DNA from: Xanthomarina sp. F1114
Lineage (GTDB): Bacteria > Bacteroidota > Bacteroidia > Flavobacteriales > Flavobacteriaceae
Assembly (NCBI RefSeq): GCF_026410255.1
Contig: NZ_JAPMLL010000013.1
Location: forward strand, 55,223 to 119,222
Length of the DNA: 64,000 nucleotides
Direction of reading: 5' to 3'
The position numbers were made by a program, and so were the translations under genes. This document shows positions 27,061 through 35,572 of this stretch, in pieces (position 1 is the stretch's first letter; every line of letters begins with the position of its first letter). The notes beneath the pieces are model-generated. The model was not told where the DNA came from. It did not search any database and worked only from the letters and a program-made list of their open reading frames with translations.

Positions 27061-28248
27061 TTACTGTAAACCAGGGATATTTACCATTTCATCAGCATCA
27101 ATATCATAATCTACTTCATCATAATTAAAACCAAATAGATTAAAAAACTCGGTTTTATATCCTTCTAAATCACCAATAGTAGGAAGTGTTTCAGTGGTTG
27201 CTTGTTCCCATAATTCCGAAACTTTTTCCTGAACATCGGCACGCATTTCCCAATCGTCAATTCGTATTCTACCTTCAGAATCTGTAGGGGTGTTTTCAAG
27301 GAATAGCCTTTCTGTATACAATCTATGTATTTGTTCTATACAACCTTCTTGCAGTCCTTTTTCTTTCATTACTTTATACAATAATGAAATGTATAGAGGA
27401 ATAACCGGAATAGCAGAACTTGATTGTGTTACAAGTGCTTTGTTAACTGAAACGTAGGCTTTTCCACCAATATCTTTTAATGAGTCTGTGATGGTAAAGG
27501 CTGTATTTTCTAGATGGTCTTTTGCTTTGCCAATAGTTCCTTTTCTGTAAACAGCTTCAGTAAGTTGTGGTCCAATATAAGAGTAGGCCACTGTTTTAAA
27601 ATTAGAGGCAAGTAGGTTTTCTTTTTTTAATTTATCTATCCACATTTTCCAATCTTCACCACCCATTACAGCAACTGTATTTTCAATATCATCTTCGGTA
27701 GAAGGTTCAATACTAATAGTATTTACTTTTCCTGTATGAAAATCTACAGTTTTGTTTGTATATGTATTCCCTATTGGCTTTAATGTTGATTTGTGTCGGA
27801 TTCCAGTTATAGGATGAGTGCGAACCGGAGAAGCAAGACTGTATACAACCAGGTCAATTTGCCCAAGATCTTCCTTAATTAATTCTATTGTTTTCTCCTT
27901 TATTTCATCTGAAAAAGCATCTCCATTTATACTTTTAGCATAAATTCCTTCTTTATGAGCTTCTTTCTCAAAAGCAGCTGTATTATACCATCCAGAGGAG
28001 GCTGTTCTGCCTTCTAATGGAGGTTTTTCAAAAAACACTCCTATTGTAGATGCATTGGAACCAAAAGCACTAGTAATTCTAGACGCTAAACCAAACCCAG
28101 TTGAGGCTCCAATTACTAATACTTTTTTTGGACCATCAATTTTTCCTTTTGATTTTATATAATTAATTTGATTTAATACACTTCTTTCGCAACCTTTTGG
28201 ATGAGAGGTTATGCAAATAAATCCACGAGTTTTAGGTTCTATTATCAT
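27061..28248 (-). CDS. fabV: FabV-type enoyl-ACP reductase / trans-2-enoyl-CoA reductase
   Basis: 395 residues, normal for FabV/Ter. Starts 'MIIEPKTRGFICITSHPKGC', with the NAD site 'KKVLVIGASTGFGLASRI' (residues 42-58). The active site fits the FabV Y-X8-K spacing: Tyr234 and Lys243 (in EAVYRKGTIGKAK), longer than the Y-X6-K of FabI. Other hallmarks are 'DLVVYSLASPVRTHP' and 'SSAIPVIPLYISLLYKVMKEKGLQEGCIEQIHRLY'. It reduces the enoyl double bond in fatty-acid elongation. FabV enzymes are generally insensitive to triclosan. It is monocistronic. Confidence 0.96.
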   Translation of the reverse strand: MIIEPKTRGFICITSHPKGCERSVLNQINYIKSKGKIDGPKKVLVIGASTGFGLASRITSAFGSNASTIGVFFEKPPLEGRTASSGWYNTAAFEKEAHKEGIYAKSINGDAFSDEIKEKTIELIKEDLGQIDLVVYSLASPVRTHPITGIRHKSTLKPIGNTYTNKTVDFHTGKVNTISIEPSTEDDIENTVAVMGGEDWKMWIDKLKKENLLASNFKTVAYSYIGPQLTEAVYRKGTIGKAKDHLENTAFTITDSLKDIGGKAYVSVNKALVTQSSSAIPVIPLYISLLYKVMKEKGLQEGCIEQIHRLYTERLFLENTPTDSEGRIRIDDWEMRADVQEKVSELWEQATTETLPTIGDLEGYKTEFFNLFGFNYDEVDYDIDADEMVNIPGLQ

Positions 28249-28470
28249 TTTGCTTGGTTTTTGTGTTCTAAGAAAGATTTTCTCTGTAATCTATAAGTCT
28301 ATTCTTTGTTAGATATTGATAAACTCTGTACTTCTTCTCTAGAAGTCTTATTCTTTGCTAAAGTAGCAACTACTTACTTCTCATCAAAAAAGAATCTTAA
28401 AAAACTATTACAATCCATATGCTTCTTATTAGCGCTTGGTTATTTTATTAGAATAAGGAATGCTATTTAC

Positions 28471-29184
28471 TTAAGTGTTTTTTATAAAAAGCTTTTTATT
28501 CCAGGTTAAGATCATTATCGACCAAATGATAAAACAGATGATTGTAACATTTAAATTTTTGCTTATTAATAAGGCGTGAATTGCTGCAGCCACTAAAATT
28601 GAATTTGTTTTAGTGGTAGCAAAGCCTATAATAAAAGAAACAATTATAGAAAGCATTAAAAACACGTGAAAACCTCCCCATTGTTCAAAGTTATCGAAGA
28701 TTAAGAAATGCCAGAAAGACCACAATATACCGGTTATTGTATATTTTATTGCTAAATGCTTTGGTTGTATTAAATCGTTTAGATATCCTCGCCAAAAAGA
28801 TTCTTCCAAAACATCATATATCAAGGTTAAAGACACAAAGATTAAGGCCCATAAATGTGGATTAATTTCATATTTATTAGAAATACCTACTATGGCATAA
28901 GAAACTAATAAAATAAGGCTAAAAACAATACTTCTGACTTTGTTATTGCCTAAAAAGTTAGTTTTTCGCTCAGTTTTAAAAAAGGCATATCCTACAATAG
29001 CTGTCAAAAGTAAGGCAAATCCGTGATTCCAGTTAAATGGAATTTTGAAGTTAAAAATTAGGACTCCTAATGCCTGAATTCCATTAGGAAACTTAATTAT
29101 GATAAAAGTTAATAACAGAGCAAGTCCGTAAATAAATAGAGTTATTCTTAAATAAGAAGGAATTTTATTTAAACTTTTATCCAT
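28471..29184 (-). CDS. CPBP family intramembrane metalloprotease
   Basis: 237 residues with about seven to eight TM helices. The ABI/CAAX protease motifs are present: 'LEESFWRGYLNDLI' (EExxxR), 'WSFWHFLIFDN' (FxxxH-like) and 'AAAIHALLISKNL' (third His). Family members act as intramembrane peptidases or scaffold proteins in bacteriocin immunity and stress. The 222 bp between this gene and fabV hold only a weak TTG-initiated open frame (28306-28509), not accepted here. No operon partner is apparent, and the 218 bp upstream are AT-rich with no visible gene. Confidence 0.88.
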   Translation of the reverse strand: MDKSLNKIPSYLRITLFIYGLALLLTFIIIKFPNGIQALGVLIFNFKIPFNWNHGFALLLTAIVGYAFFKTERKTNFLGNNKVRSIVFSLILLVSYAIVGISNKYEINPHLWALIFVSLTLIYDVLEESFWRGYLNDLIQPKHLAIKYTITGILWSFWHFLIFDNFEQWGGFHVFLMLSIIVSFIIGFATTKTNSILVAAAIHALLISKNLNVTIICFIIWSIMILTWNKKLFIKNT

Positions 29185-29403
29185 TAAATCTAGCTGTATA
29201 AATGTGATTGATTACTACTTATTTTCAATAAAATTGAAATAAAAGATAGGCACTTATATTTTGGATAATTCATTATCGGAGCAATAAGTTATCCGTAAAA
29301 ATTGAGAATAGAAGTTTTATCCAAGCTTTAGCACATGCTTGTTTTTATAAAGTAAGTAAACTGTTATTCTTAGAATTTACTTTTAATAAAAACAAAACAA
29401 ACT

Positions 29404-29817
29404 CTAAGAACCTTTGTATGTTGGCTCACCGTCTTTAGACAAGGTTGAAGTAGCTGTATTAAATTTGTACTGCTGGTTTGTATAAATACCATCTTCAGAC
29501 TGTATTAAAATAATAGAAGATATTTTATTCTGAGGTAAGAATAACTCGCATTTAGATTCGTCATCGTTAAAAATAACGAATGCGCTAAGTATGGTTTCAC
29601 TTTCTTCTTGATTAATAGGATCTAATCTTTTTCCTACCTTAAAAACTTGAACACAATCTTGTTTTAATTCGCTCCATGTTTGTCCTGCAGCTGTTAAACA
29701 GCCATGAGAATCCTTGTCTCCTCCAATTCCAGATTCGGAGGTTTTGTTGTTTGCATTGTTGTCTTTACAAGAAATCATGGTAAGTAAGCTAAAAGTTAAA
29801 ATTAGTAAGTGTTTCAT
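29404..29817 (-). CDS. Putative lipoprotein of unknown function
   Basis: 137 residues. The signal 'MKHLLILTFSLLTMISC' ends in a lipobox Cys, so it is an envelope lipoprotein. After a short Asn/Gly-rich linker comes 'GCLTAAGQTWSELKQDCVQVF', a two-Cys segment shared by many small flavobacterial lipoproteins, then a beta-rich domain. No enzyme motif is visible. It is flanked by intergenic gaps of over 100 bp on both sides, so it is probably monocistronic. Confidence 0.8.
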   Translation of the reverse strand: MKHLLILTFSLLTMISCKDNNANNKTSESGIGGDKDSHGCLTAAGQTWSELKQDCVQVFKVGKRLDPINQEESETILSAFVIFNDDESKCELFLPQNKISSIILIQSEDGIYTNQQYKFNTATSTLSKDGEPTYKGS

Positions 29818-29927
29818 ATTCGTCTTTTAAATGTGATTTTTTTTAATTTTCTAAAATTATAATATTTTTATATAATAATAAGAATATTAACAAATTTGTA
29901 ATTAAAAGTTAACTTTTACACTCTGAA

Positions 29928-30251
29928 TTACTTTTTTTCTGCACGACTTAATTTTTTAACAATAGCTGTTGTACTATTGTCTGCATACATGCCATAGGCG
30001 TTTACTACAACGCCTTTCATATTATATTTTAGAGAAGAGATGGCATAAACTATCATCTCGTCTCCTGGATCTGTCATGCCTTCAAACCTATGGATTTCAT
30101 CAATCTCAAAATCGTCTGGAGAAAGATGAACAGAGGTTTTGTGGCATACCAAACATTCTTTGTCGCTCATTAATGCAAAATTAGTGGTATAACCTCTTTG
30201 CATCAAGTCGTTTGTAGCTTCACTAACGGTATCATAACTTTTCTGTTTCAT
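29928..30251 (-). CDS. Small conserved protein (often labelled phosphoribosylpyrophosphate synthetase)
   Basis: A 107-residue cytosolic protein: 'SYDTVSEATNDLMQRGYTTNFALM', 'CLVCHKTSVHLSPDDFEIDEIHRFEGMTDPGDEMIVYAISSLKYNMKGVVVNAYGMYAD'. The pattern is common in Flavobacteriaceae, and database copies are often called phosphoribosylpyrophosphate synthetase, but there is no PRPP-binding motif, and at this length the enzyme name is not credible. A CxxC pair (CLVC) could bind metal. Function unknown. It lies 34 bp upstream (in sequence order) of the end of the CopD-like gene, on the same strand, so both may be co-transcribed. Confidence 0.75.
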   Translation of the reverse strand: MKQKSYDTVSEATNDLMQRGYTTNFALMSDKECLVCHKTSVHLSPDDFEIDEIHRFEGMTDPGDEMIVYAISSLKYNMKGVVVNAYGMYADNSTTAIVKKLSRAEKK

Positions 30252-30285
30252 GATCTTATGTTTTTAATTAATATTTTAAATATAT

Positions 30286-30765
30286 CTATTTTATAAAAAA
30301 CCATCCATGGCTTCCGGCCACAGCACCAATTATGGTTATTAAACTTAAAATTAATAAAACCCAATGTGCACGATGCATAAATTGGAAGGTTTTTTCTGGG
30401 TTTTCCTCAGCATATTTTTTAAATAATCTATGTAAAACCAACGGTTCTAGAATATATAAAACCACAGTAAAAATAATCCAAACTAAAGTCATAGCATGAA
30501 TCCACCAAAAGCGTATATCCAAATATCTGCTCCATGCATCCATTTCATATAACATATAGAAACCGGTAATTCCTGTTATTAAGGTGGTTATTTTTGCCTG
30601 AAGAGCAAATCTACCTTCAATTTGCTCAAAGGTGTGTATTCTATCTTCCTTCGATTTTATTTTTTTTATGGCAGGAATCAATACCGTTGTAACCATGGCT
30701 ACACCACCAATCCATAAAACTACGGCAAGCACATGTAGAACACGTGCTAGGGTTATATACTCCAT
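30286..30765 (-). CDS. CopD/DUF2269-like four-TM membrane protein
   Basis: 159 residues with four TM helices. The first carries 'RVLHVLAVVLWIGGVAMVTTVLIPAI', with the H-x10-GG pattern seen in CopD-like and related proteins; other His residues ('WWIHAMTLVW', 'MHRAHWVLL') could coordinate heme or copper. No periplasmic partner (CopC) lies nearby. The role is not established; it could be a cytochrome-like or metal-handling protein. It is upstream of the 107-residue gene on the same strand. Confidence 0.7.
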   Translation of the reverse strand: MEYITLARVLHVLAVVLWIGGVAMVTTVLIPAIKKIKSKEDRIHTFEQIEGRFALQAKITTLITGITGFYMLYEMDAWSRYLDIRFWWIHAMTLVWIIFTVVLYILEPLVLHRLFKKYAEENPEKTFQFMHRAHWVLLILSLITIIGAVAGSHGWFFIK

Positions 30766-30962
30766 TACAATAATATTTCGATTAGAACATTATAAAAATA
30801 CTAATAATCTAACTCATAAACGGGAAAAATAGAAAATATTTTAGAATCATTCTAAATAATAAACGGTTTGCTATTGCTAATATGTCATAGTTGTATAATA
30901 TGGCATGTTAATTGACTGTTTTGGCCTTATACCAAAGGGGTTTTAACCTGTACACTATCTGC

Positions 30963-32735
30963 ATGAAACACTATAAGAGTAAAACGAATAAATCTAAAGA
31001 CAACAAAAGGAAAGTTACAATAGCTCAGGCTTTTAAAACGATTATTTGGCCAAGACGCAACCTGGTGTTTATTGGGTTGATTCTTATTGTTTTAAGTCGG
31101 TTGTCAAGTTTGGTTTTACCTTGGAAGAGTAAGGCTTTATTAGATGATGTAATTCCTAATAAAGATTACGATCAGTTGTATAGTTTACTATTAATAGTAG
31201 GCATTGCAATTTTAGTTCAGGCCATAACTTCATTTTTATTGACAAAAATTTTAAGCGTTCAAGCACAATATTTAATTAGCGAATTACGAGCTAAAGTGCA
31301 GAGGAAAGTTCTTTCCTTACCCATTCGGTTTTTCGATAATACAAAGTCTGGAGAATTAGTTTCTAGAATTATGACAGATGTGGAAGGGGTTAGAAACCTA
31401 ATAGGAACAGGTTTGGTGCAAATGGTAGGAGGAACCATAACAGCCGTTATTTCTTTAATTCTTCTTGTAAATATTAGTTTGTCCATGACACTATTTGTTT
31501 TAGTGCCTGTCGCCATTTTTGGAATTATAGCTTTAAAGGCTTTTAAGTATATCCGACCTATTTTTAGAAAACGTGGTGTAATTAATGCCCAGGTTACCGG
31601 ACGCTTAACAGAAACTTTGGCGGGAGTTCGGGTTATTAAAGCCTTTAATGCCGAAGAGCAAGAGAATAAAACCTTTGAAGCAGGCGTAGAAAGATTGTTC
31701 CAAAACGTGAAAAAAAGTCTAACAGCCACAGCGCTAATGACGAGTACTTCTACATTTTTATTAGGAATAGCCTCTACTGGGATTATGGGGATTGGTGGCT
31801 ATAAAATAATGATGGGAGAATTAACTGTGGGAGATTTCTTGTCTTTTACCTTACTATTAGGATTTATGATTGCTCCAATTGTACAAATGAGTAATATAGG
31901 AAGTCAGCTTACCGAAGCTCTGGCAGGTCTTGATAGAACGGAAGAGCTGATGAATATGACAGCTGAAGAGGATCAGGAGAATAGAACCATTATCATGGAT
32001 AAAGTGGATGGACACATCGAGTTTAAGGATGTTTCTTTTCAATATGAAGAAGACAAAGAGGTTCTTCATAATATAAATTTTTCTGTGCCCCCTGGGTCGG
32101 TAACTGCTTTAGTTGGAAGTTCTGGCTCGGGAAAATCGACTATTGCAGGTTTGGTAGCTACTTTTTTAAACCCCAAATCAGGAACAGTTACTATAGATAA
32201 TCAGGACTTGTCTAAAGTAAATTTAAGTAGTTACAGACAACATTTGGGCGTTGTTTTACAAGATGAATTTTTGTTTGAAGGAACAATTAGAGAAAACATT
32301 CTTTTTCCAAAGCCACATGCATCCGAAGCTGAGCTTCAACATGCCGTAAAAGCAGCTTATGTCAATGAGTTTACCGATAGATTTGAGGATGGTTTAAATA
32401 CTCTAATAGGAGAAAGAGGTGTTAAATTATCTGGAGGGCAGCGTCAAAGACTAGCTATAGCCCGAGCTATTTTATCAGATCCTAAAATAATTATTCTAGA
32501 TGAAGCCACTTCTAATTTGGATACAGAAAGCGAAGGTTTAATTCAGAAAAGTTTGTCTGAATTAACTAAAAACCGAACAACTATTGTTATTGCTCACAGA
32601 TTAAGTACCATAAAAAAAGCCGATCAAATTTTAGTGATAGAAGCAGGGCATATTGCCGAACGGGGATCTCACGAAGAGTTAATTGCAAAAGAAGGAAGGT
32701 ATTTTGACCTTTATACCTACCAAGCAAAAATATAA
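30963..32735 (+). CDS. ABC exporter, fused permease/ATPase
   Basis: About 590 residues from the ATG at 30963; a TTG at 30912 extends the frame by 17 unlikely residues. An N-terminal six-helix ABC_membrane domain (about 40-330) precedes a nucleotide-binding domain with Walker A 'GSSGSGKST', Q-loop 'VVLQDEFLF', signature 'LSGGQRQRLAIARAIL', Walker B 'IIILDEATSNLD' and H-loop 'IAHRLSTI'. It would work as a homodimer exporting lipids, drugs or peptides. The basic N-terminus (KHYKSKTNKSKDNKRK) is notable. It is followed after 32 bp by the DEAD-like protein. Confidence 0.95.
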   Translation: MKHYKSKTNKSKDNKRKVTIAQAFKTIIWPRRNLVFIGLILIVLSRLSSLVLPWKSKALLDDVIPNKDYDQLYSLLLIVGIAILVQAITSFLLTKILSVQAQYLISELRAKVQRKVLSLPIRFFDNTKSGELVSRIMTDVEGVRNLIGTGLVQMVGGTITAVISLILLVNISLSMTLFVLVPVAIFGIIALKAFKYIRPIFRKRGVINAQVTGRLTETLAGVRVIKAFNAEEQENKTFEAGVERLFQNVKKSLTATALMTSTSTFLLGIASTGIMGIGGYKIMMGELTVGDFLSFTLLLGFMIAPIVQMSNIGSQLTEALAGLDRTEELMNMTAEEDQENRTIIMDKVDGHIEFKDVSFQYEEDKEVLHNINFSVPPGSVTALVGSSGSGKSTIAGLVATFLNPKSGTVTIDNQDLSKVNLSSYRQHLGVVLQDEFLFEGTIRENILFPKPHASEAELQHAVKAAYVNEFTDRFEDGLNTLIGERGVKLSGGQRQRLAIARAILSDPKIIILDEATSNLDTESEGLIQKSLSELTKNRTTIVIAHRLSTIKKADQILVIEAGHIAERGSHEELIAKEGRYFDLYTYQAKI

Positions 32736-32767
32736 TTAAAGTATATTTGTTAACTATAATCTAAACT

Positions 32768-33382
32768 ATGCCTTTTAAAAAATTAATAGAACCACTTCAA
32801 GACGTGTTAAAAAAACAAGGATTTGAAACAGCTTTGCCTTTTCAGAAAAAAACACTTTCAAAGATTAAGTCTGGTGCCAATCTCTTTGGAATTGCTCCAA
32901 AAGGTTCAGGAAGAACTACGGCTTTAATCTTAGGAGTGGTTCAGAAGTTAAAAGGAGAAGCTTTTGAAGATGCTCCAAGAGCTATTATTTTTGTAAAAGA
33001 TAAAGAAGCTGTTTTGGAGCTAGAAAGTGAATTTAGAAAATACATATCTAGAACAGATTTACGCTTACTTGGTGTTTATGAACAGCGCAATATTGATATG
33101 CAACGAGATGAATTGTATAATGGAATAGATATTTTAATTACAACCCCTAAACGTTTTAATAAGTTATTCTTTATGAATAATGTGAACGTTAGAAAACTTC
33201 AAATGTTTATTGTTGACGATGCAGAGTTTTTATTTAGAGGTTCTCATCTAAGCGATGTATCTCGTCTTCCGGAAAGTCTAGAGAAATGTCAATATCTTGT
33301 ATTTTCAACAAAATATGACGAACGTTTTGATAGATGGCAAGAAAAATTCATGTTTCAACCCCATATAGTTCATCTTAAATAA
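32768..33382 (+). CDS. Single-domain degenerate DEAD-box (RecA-like 1) protein
   Basis: 204 residues, only the first RecA-like domain of a DEAD-box helicase; the second domain is absent. The Q motif (PFQKKTL, Gln26) is kept, but Walker A reads APKGSGRT (43-50) with Arg49 replacing the catalytic Lys. Motif II is DDAE (150-153) instead of DEAD, and motif III is FST (179-181) instead of SAT. Such a protein should bind RNA or a partner but probably not unwind. It may co-transcribe with the ABC exporter (32 bp gap). There is no frameshift or leftover C-terminal domain downstream, so it does not look like a fresh truncation. Confidence 0.85.
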   Translation: MPFKKLIEPLQDVLKKQGFETALPFQKKTLSKIKSGANLFGIAPKGSGRTTALILGVVQKLKGEAFEDAPRAIIFVKDKEAVLELESEFRKYISRTDLRLLGVYEQRNIDMQRDELYNGIDILITTPKRFNKLFFMNNVNVRKLQMFIVDDAEFLFRGSHLSDVSRLPESLEKCQYLVFSTKYDERFDRWQEKFMFQPHIVHLK

Positions 33383-33448
33383 ACACGGAGCTTTTTATAT
33401 AACTGTACATAAATATGTATCTTTATAAACATTAAAACTCGCTTTGTT

Positions 33449-34459
33449 ATGAGAACCGTAAAAGCTTATGCTGCTTTAAGTTCAGGCTCTAAATTAGAAG
33501 AATTCACCTATAAACTTCCCGAATTAGCTTCAGATCAGGTTGATATAAAAGTACATTATTGTGGCCTCTGTCATTCAGACTTAAGCATGCTTAATAACGA
33601 ATGGGGAACAAGTAAATTCCCTTTAGTTCCTGGTCATGAGGTTGTAGGCGAAATTGTGGCTTTAGGCAAAGATGTCAAAAATTTAAAGATTGGAGACATG
33701 GTTGGCTTGGGATGGTATTCTGGATCTTGTATGTATTGCAATCAATGTATGGACGGCAGTCAGCATTTATGCCACACAGCCGAGCAGACCATTGTGGGAA
33801 GACATGGAGGTTTTGCAGATTATGTACGAAGTCATTGGTCTTGGGCTATTGCTTTACCAAAAGGAATTGATTTGGCTAAGGCGGGTCCTTTACTTTGTGG
33901 TGGTATCACCGTTTTTAATCCCATATTTTTAGCCAATGTAAAACCTACCGATAGCGTAGGAGTTATTGGAATTGGAGGTCTGGGACATATGGCTATAAAG
34001 TTTTTAAAAGCTTGGGGTTGCGAAGTGATAGCTTTTTCTTCTAACCCAGATAAAGAATCACAAATTTTAGAAATGGGCGCATCAAAAGTTATTGATTCCA
34101 CAAATCCTGAAGCCCTAAAAAGTATAAGAGGAAGCTTAAATTTTATTCTAAACACAACAAATGTAACTTTGGATTGGGATTCTTATTTAAAAACTTTAGC
34201 ACCACAAGGTTGTTTTCATAATGTAGGAGGTGTTTTAGAACCTATGGCAATTCCGGCGTTCTCACTAATTGGTGGTCAGAAATCGGTAGGAGGAAGTCCG
34301 TTAGGCGGAATAGGTCTAACTAGAACCATGTTAGATTTTTGTGTTAGACATGACATTTATCCAAGCGTTGAAGCCTTTAAATTAGAAGATGTTAATCGAG
34401 CTATAGCACATTTAGAAAACGGAAAAGCTAGATTTAGAATTGTTTTAAACGTATCATAA
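33449..34459 (+). CDS. Zinc-dependent NAD(P) alcohol dehydrogenase (CAD/YahK-like)
   Basis: 336 residues. The catalytic zinc ligands are seen in 'CGLCHSDL' and 'PLVPGHEVVGE', the structural zinc Cys4 in 'SCMYCNQCMDGSQHLC', and the nucleotide site in 'VGVIGIGGLGHMAIKFLKAWGCEVIAFS'. This layout fits cinnamyl-alcohol-dehydrogenase-like enzymes that reduce aldehydes with NADPH. It precedes the histidine kinase by 9 bp, so the two-component genes are probably in the same transcript. The sensor might therefore respond to an aldehyde or redox state, which is inference. Confidence 0.94.
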   Translation: MRTVKAYAALSSGSKLEEFTYKLPELASDQVDIKVHYCGLCHSDLSMLNNEWGTSKFPLVPGHEVVGEIVALGKDVKNLKIGDMVGLGWYSGSCMYCNQCMDGSQHLCHTAEQTIVGRHGGFADYVRSHWSWAIALPKGIDLAKAGPLLCGGITVFNPIFLANVKPTDSVGVIGIGGLGHMAIKFLKAWGCEVIAFSSNPDKESQILEMGASKVIDSTNPEALKSIRGSLNFILNTTNVTLDWDSYLKTLAPQGCFHNVGGVLEPMAIPAFSLIGGQKSVGGSPLGGIGLTRTMLDFCVRHDIYPSVEAFKLEDVNRAIAHLENGKARFRIVLNVS

Positions 34460-34468
34460 AATTTAAAG

Positions 34469-35569
34469 ATGACTCAAAAAATTTCAGCAGAAGTTAAACT
34501 TAATGAACGGATAAAGGAGTTAACCTGCTTATACAATGTGAGCTCGTTTATAGCCAATTCCGATTTGGAAAATTTAGAACCTACATGGCAAGCTATAGCC
34601 TATAGTTTACAAGGTGCTATAAGATATCCTGAAGATGCTTCTGTAGAGCTTAAAATTGAAGACGAGATTATTTCGGCTGGTGCGTATTCTACTGAGAATG
34701 TCTATATTGTTTCTGCTATTAAGACTTTTAATATTCCCATAGGCTCGATTAAGGTTGGGTATACAAAAACCAAATTCAATCAGAATAGTTTTTTAAATGA
34801 AGAGATTCAATTACTCAATAAAATTGCTTTAGAAATAGGAAACCTCTTTGAGCGAAAACAAATTATAGAAAGTGAAGCTCAAGCTAAACGTCATATCGAA
34901 AGAGTTGATAGACTTGGTATTTTGGGTGAAATTACAGCCGGAATAGCACATGAATTGAATACACCACTTGCGAATATTTTAGGTTATACGGAATTGCTTA
35001 AAGATCAGTTTAAAGATAATAAGCCAGTTTTAAATGATTTAGATAAAATAATAAATAGTGCCATTTATTCTAGGGAAGTTGTTAAGAAACTCATGTTCTT
35101 TTCATGCGATATGCCACATCAAATGGAATTTTCAAATATTGTTCCTATTATAGAAGATGCCATTGGACTACTAAATCCTAATTTCACTAAAAAAAATATT
35201 AATTGTCAGCTGGATATTGAAAAAGAAGAAATCCTATTGAGGGTGGATGCCATTCAGCTTACTCAAGTTATCTTTAACCTAGTTATTAATGCCATTTATT
35301 TTTCCCCAGAAAAAGGAAAAATTCATGTTCAGGTTTCAGACACAGATAAGATAGTAACCTTAAAAATATCAGATCAAGGTCCTGGAATTAAAACCTCCAG
35401 TTCAGAAAATATATTTAATCCGTTTTTTACAACCAAACCTGTAGGTGAAGGGTCTGGGCTTGGATTAAGTGTGGTGCATGGTATTGTTAAGAGTCATAAA
35501 GGGAGTATTACTTTTGATATAAATAAACCGAATGGCACAATTTTTACCATTAAATTACCTAAAAATTAA
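34469..35569 (+). CDS. Soluble histidine kinase (NtrB/ZraS-like class)
   Basis: 366 residues without TM helices. An N-terminal region (1-130) with a GAF-like look is followed by HisKA with 'ITAGIAHELNTPLANILGYTELL' (His161) and the HATPase_c boxes: N 'LVINAIYFSP', G1 'ISDQGPGI', F 'FNPFFTTKPVGEGSGLGLSVVHGIVKSHKG'. It is a cytosolic sensor kinase. The regulator gene follows after 3 bp. The stand-alone sigma-54-type pair lies just ahead of a sigma-54 promoter, so its target is predicted to be next door. Confidence 0.95.
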   Translation: MTQKISAEVKLNERIKELTCLYNVSSFIANSDLENLEPTWQAIAYSLQGAIRYPEDASVELKIEDEIISAGAYSTENVYIVSAIKTFNIPIGSIKVGYTKTKFNQNSFLNEEIQLLNKIALEIGNLFERKQIIESEAQAKRHIERVDRLGILGEITAGIAHELNTPLANILGYTELLKDQFKDNKPVLNDLDKIINSAIYSREVVKKLMFFSCDMPHQMEFSNIVPIIEDAIGLLNPNFTKKNINCQLDIEKEEILLRVDAIQLTQVIFNLVINAIYFSPEKGKIHVQVSDTDKIVTLKISDQGPGIKTSSSENIFNPFFTTKPVGEGSGLGLSVVHGIVKSHKGSITFDINKPNGTIFTIKLPKN

Positions 35570-35572
35570 TCG

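Noticed and set aside
28306..28509. 67-codon plus-strand open frame between fabV and the CPBP gene
   Set aside because: It starts with TTG, has no promoter or family match, and its 3' end overlaps the CPBP gene on the other strand. Probably random.
31259..31729. 156-codon minus-strand frame inside the ABC exporter
   Set aside because: Antisense shadow of the exporter's membrane domain; low-complexity composition.
33419..33426. TATCTTTA as a promoter for the alcohol dehydrogenase
   Set aside because: One base off the TAnnTTTG consensus at the highly conserved last G and without a -33, so not listed.
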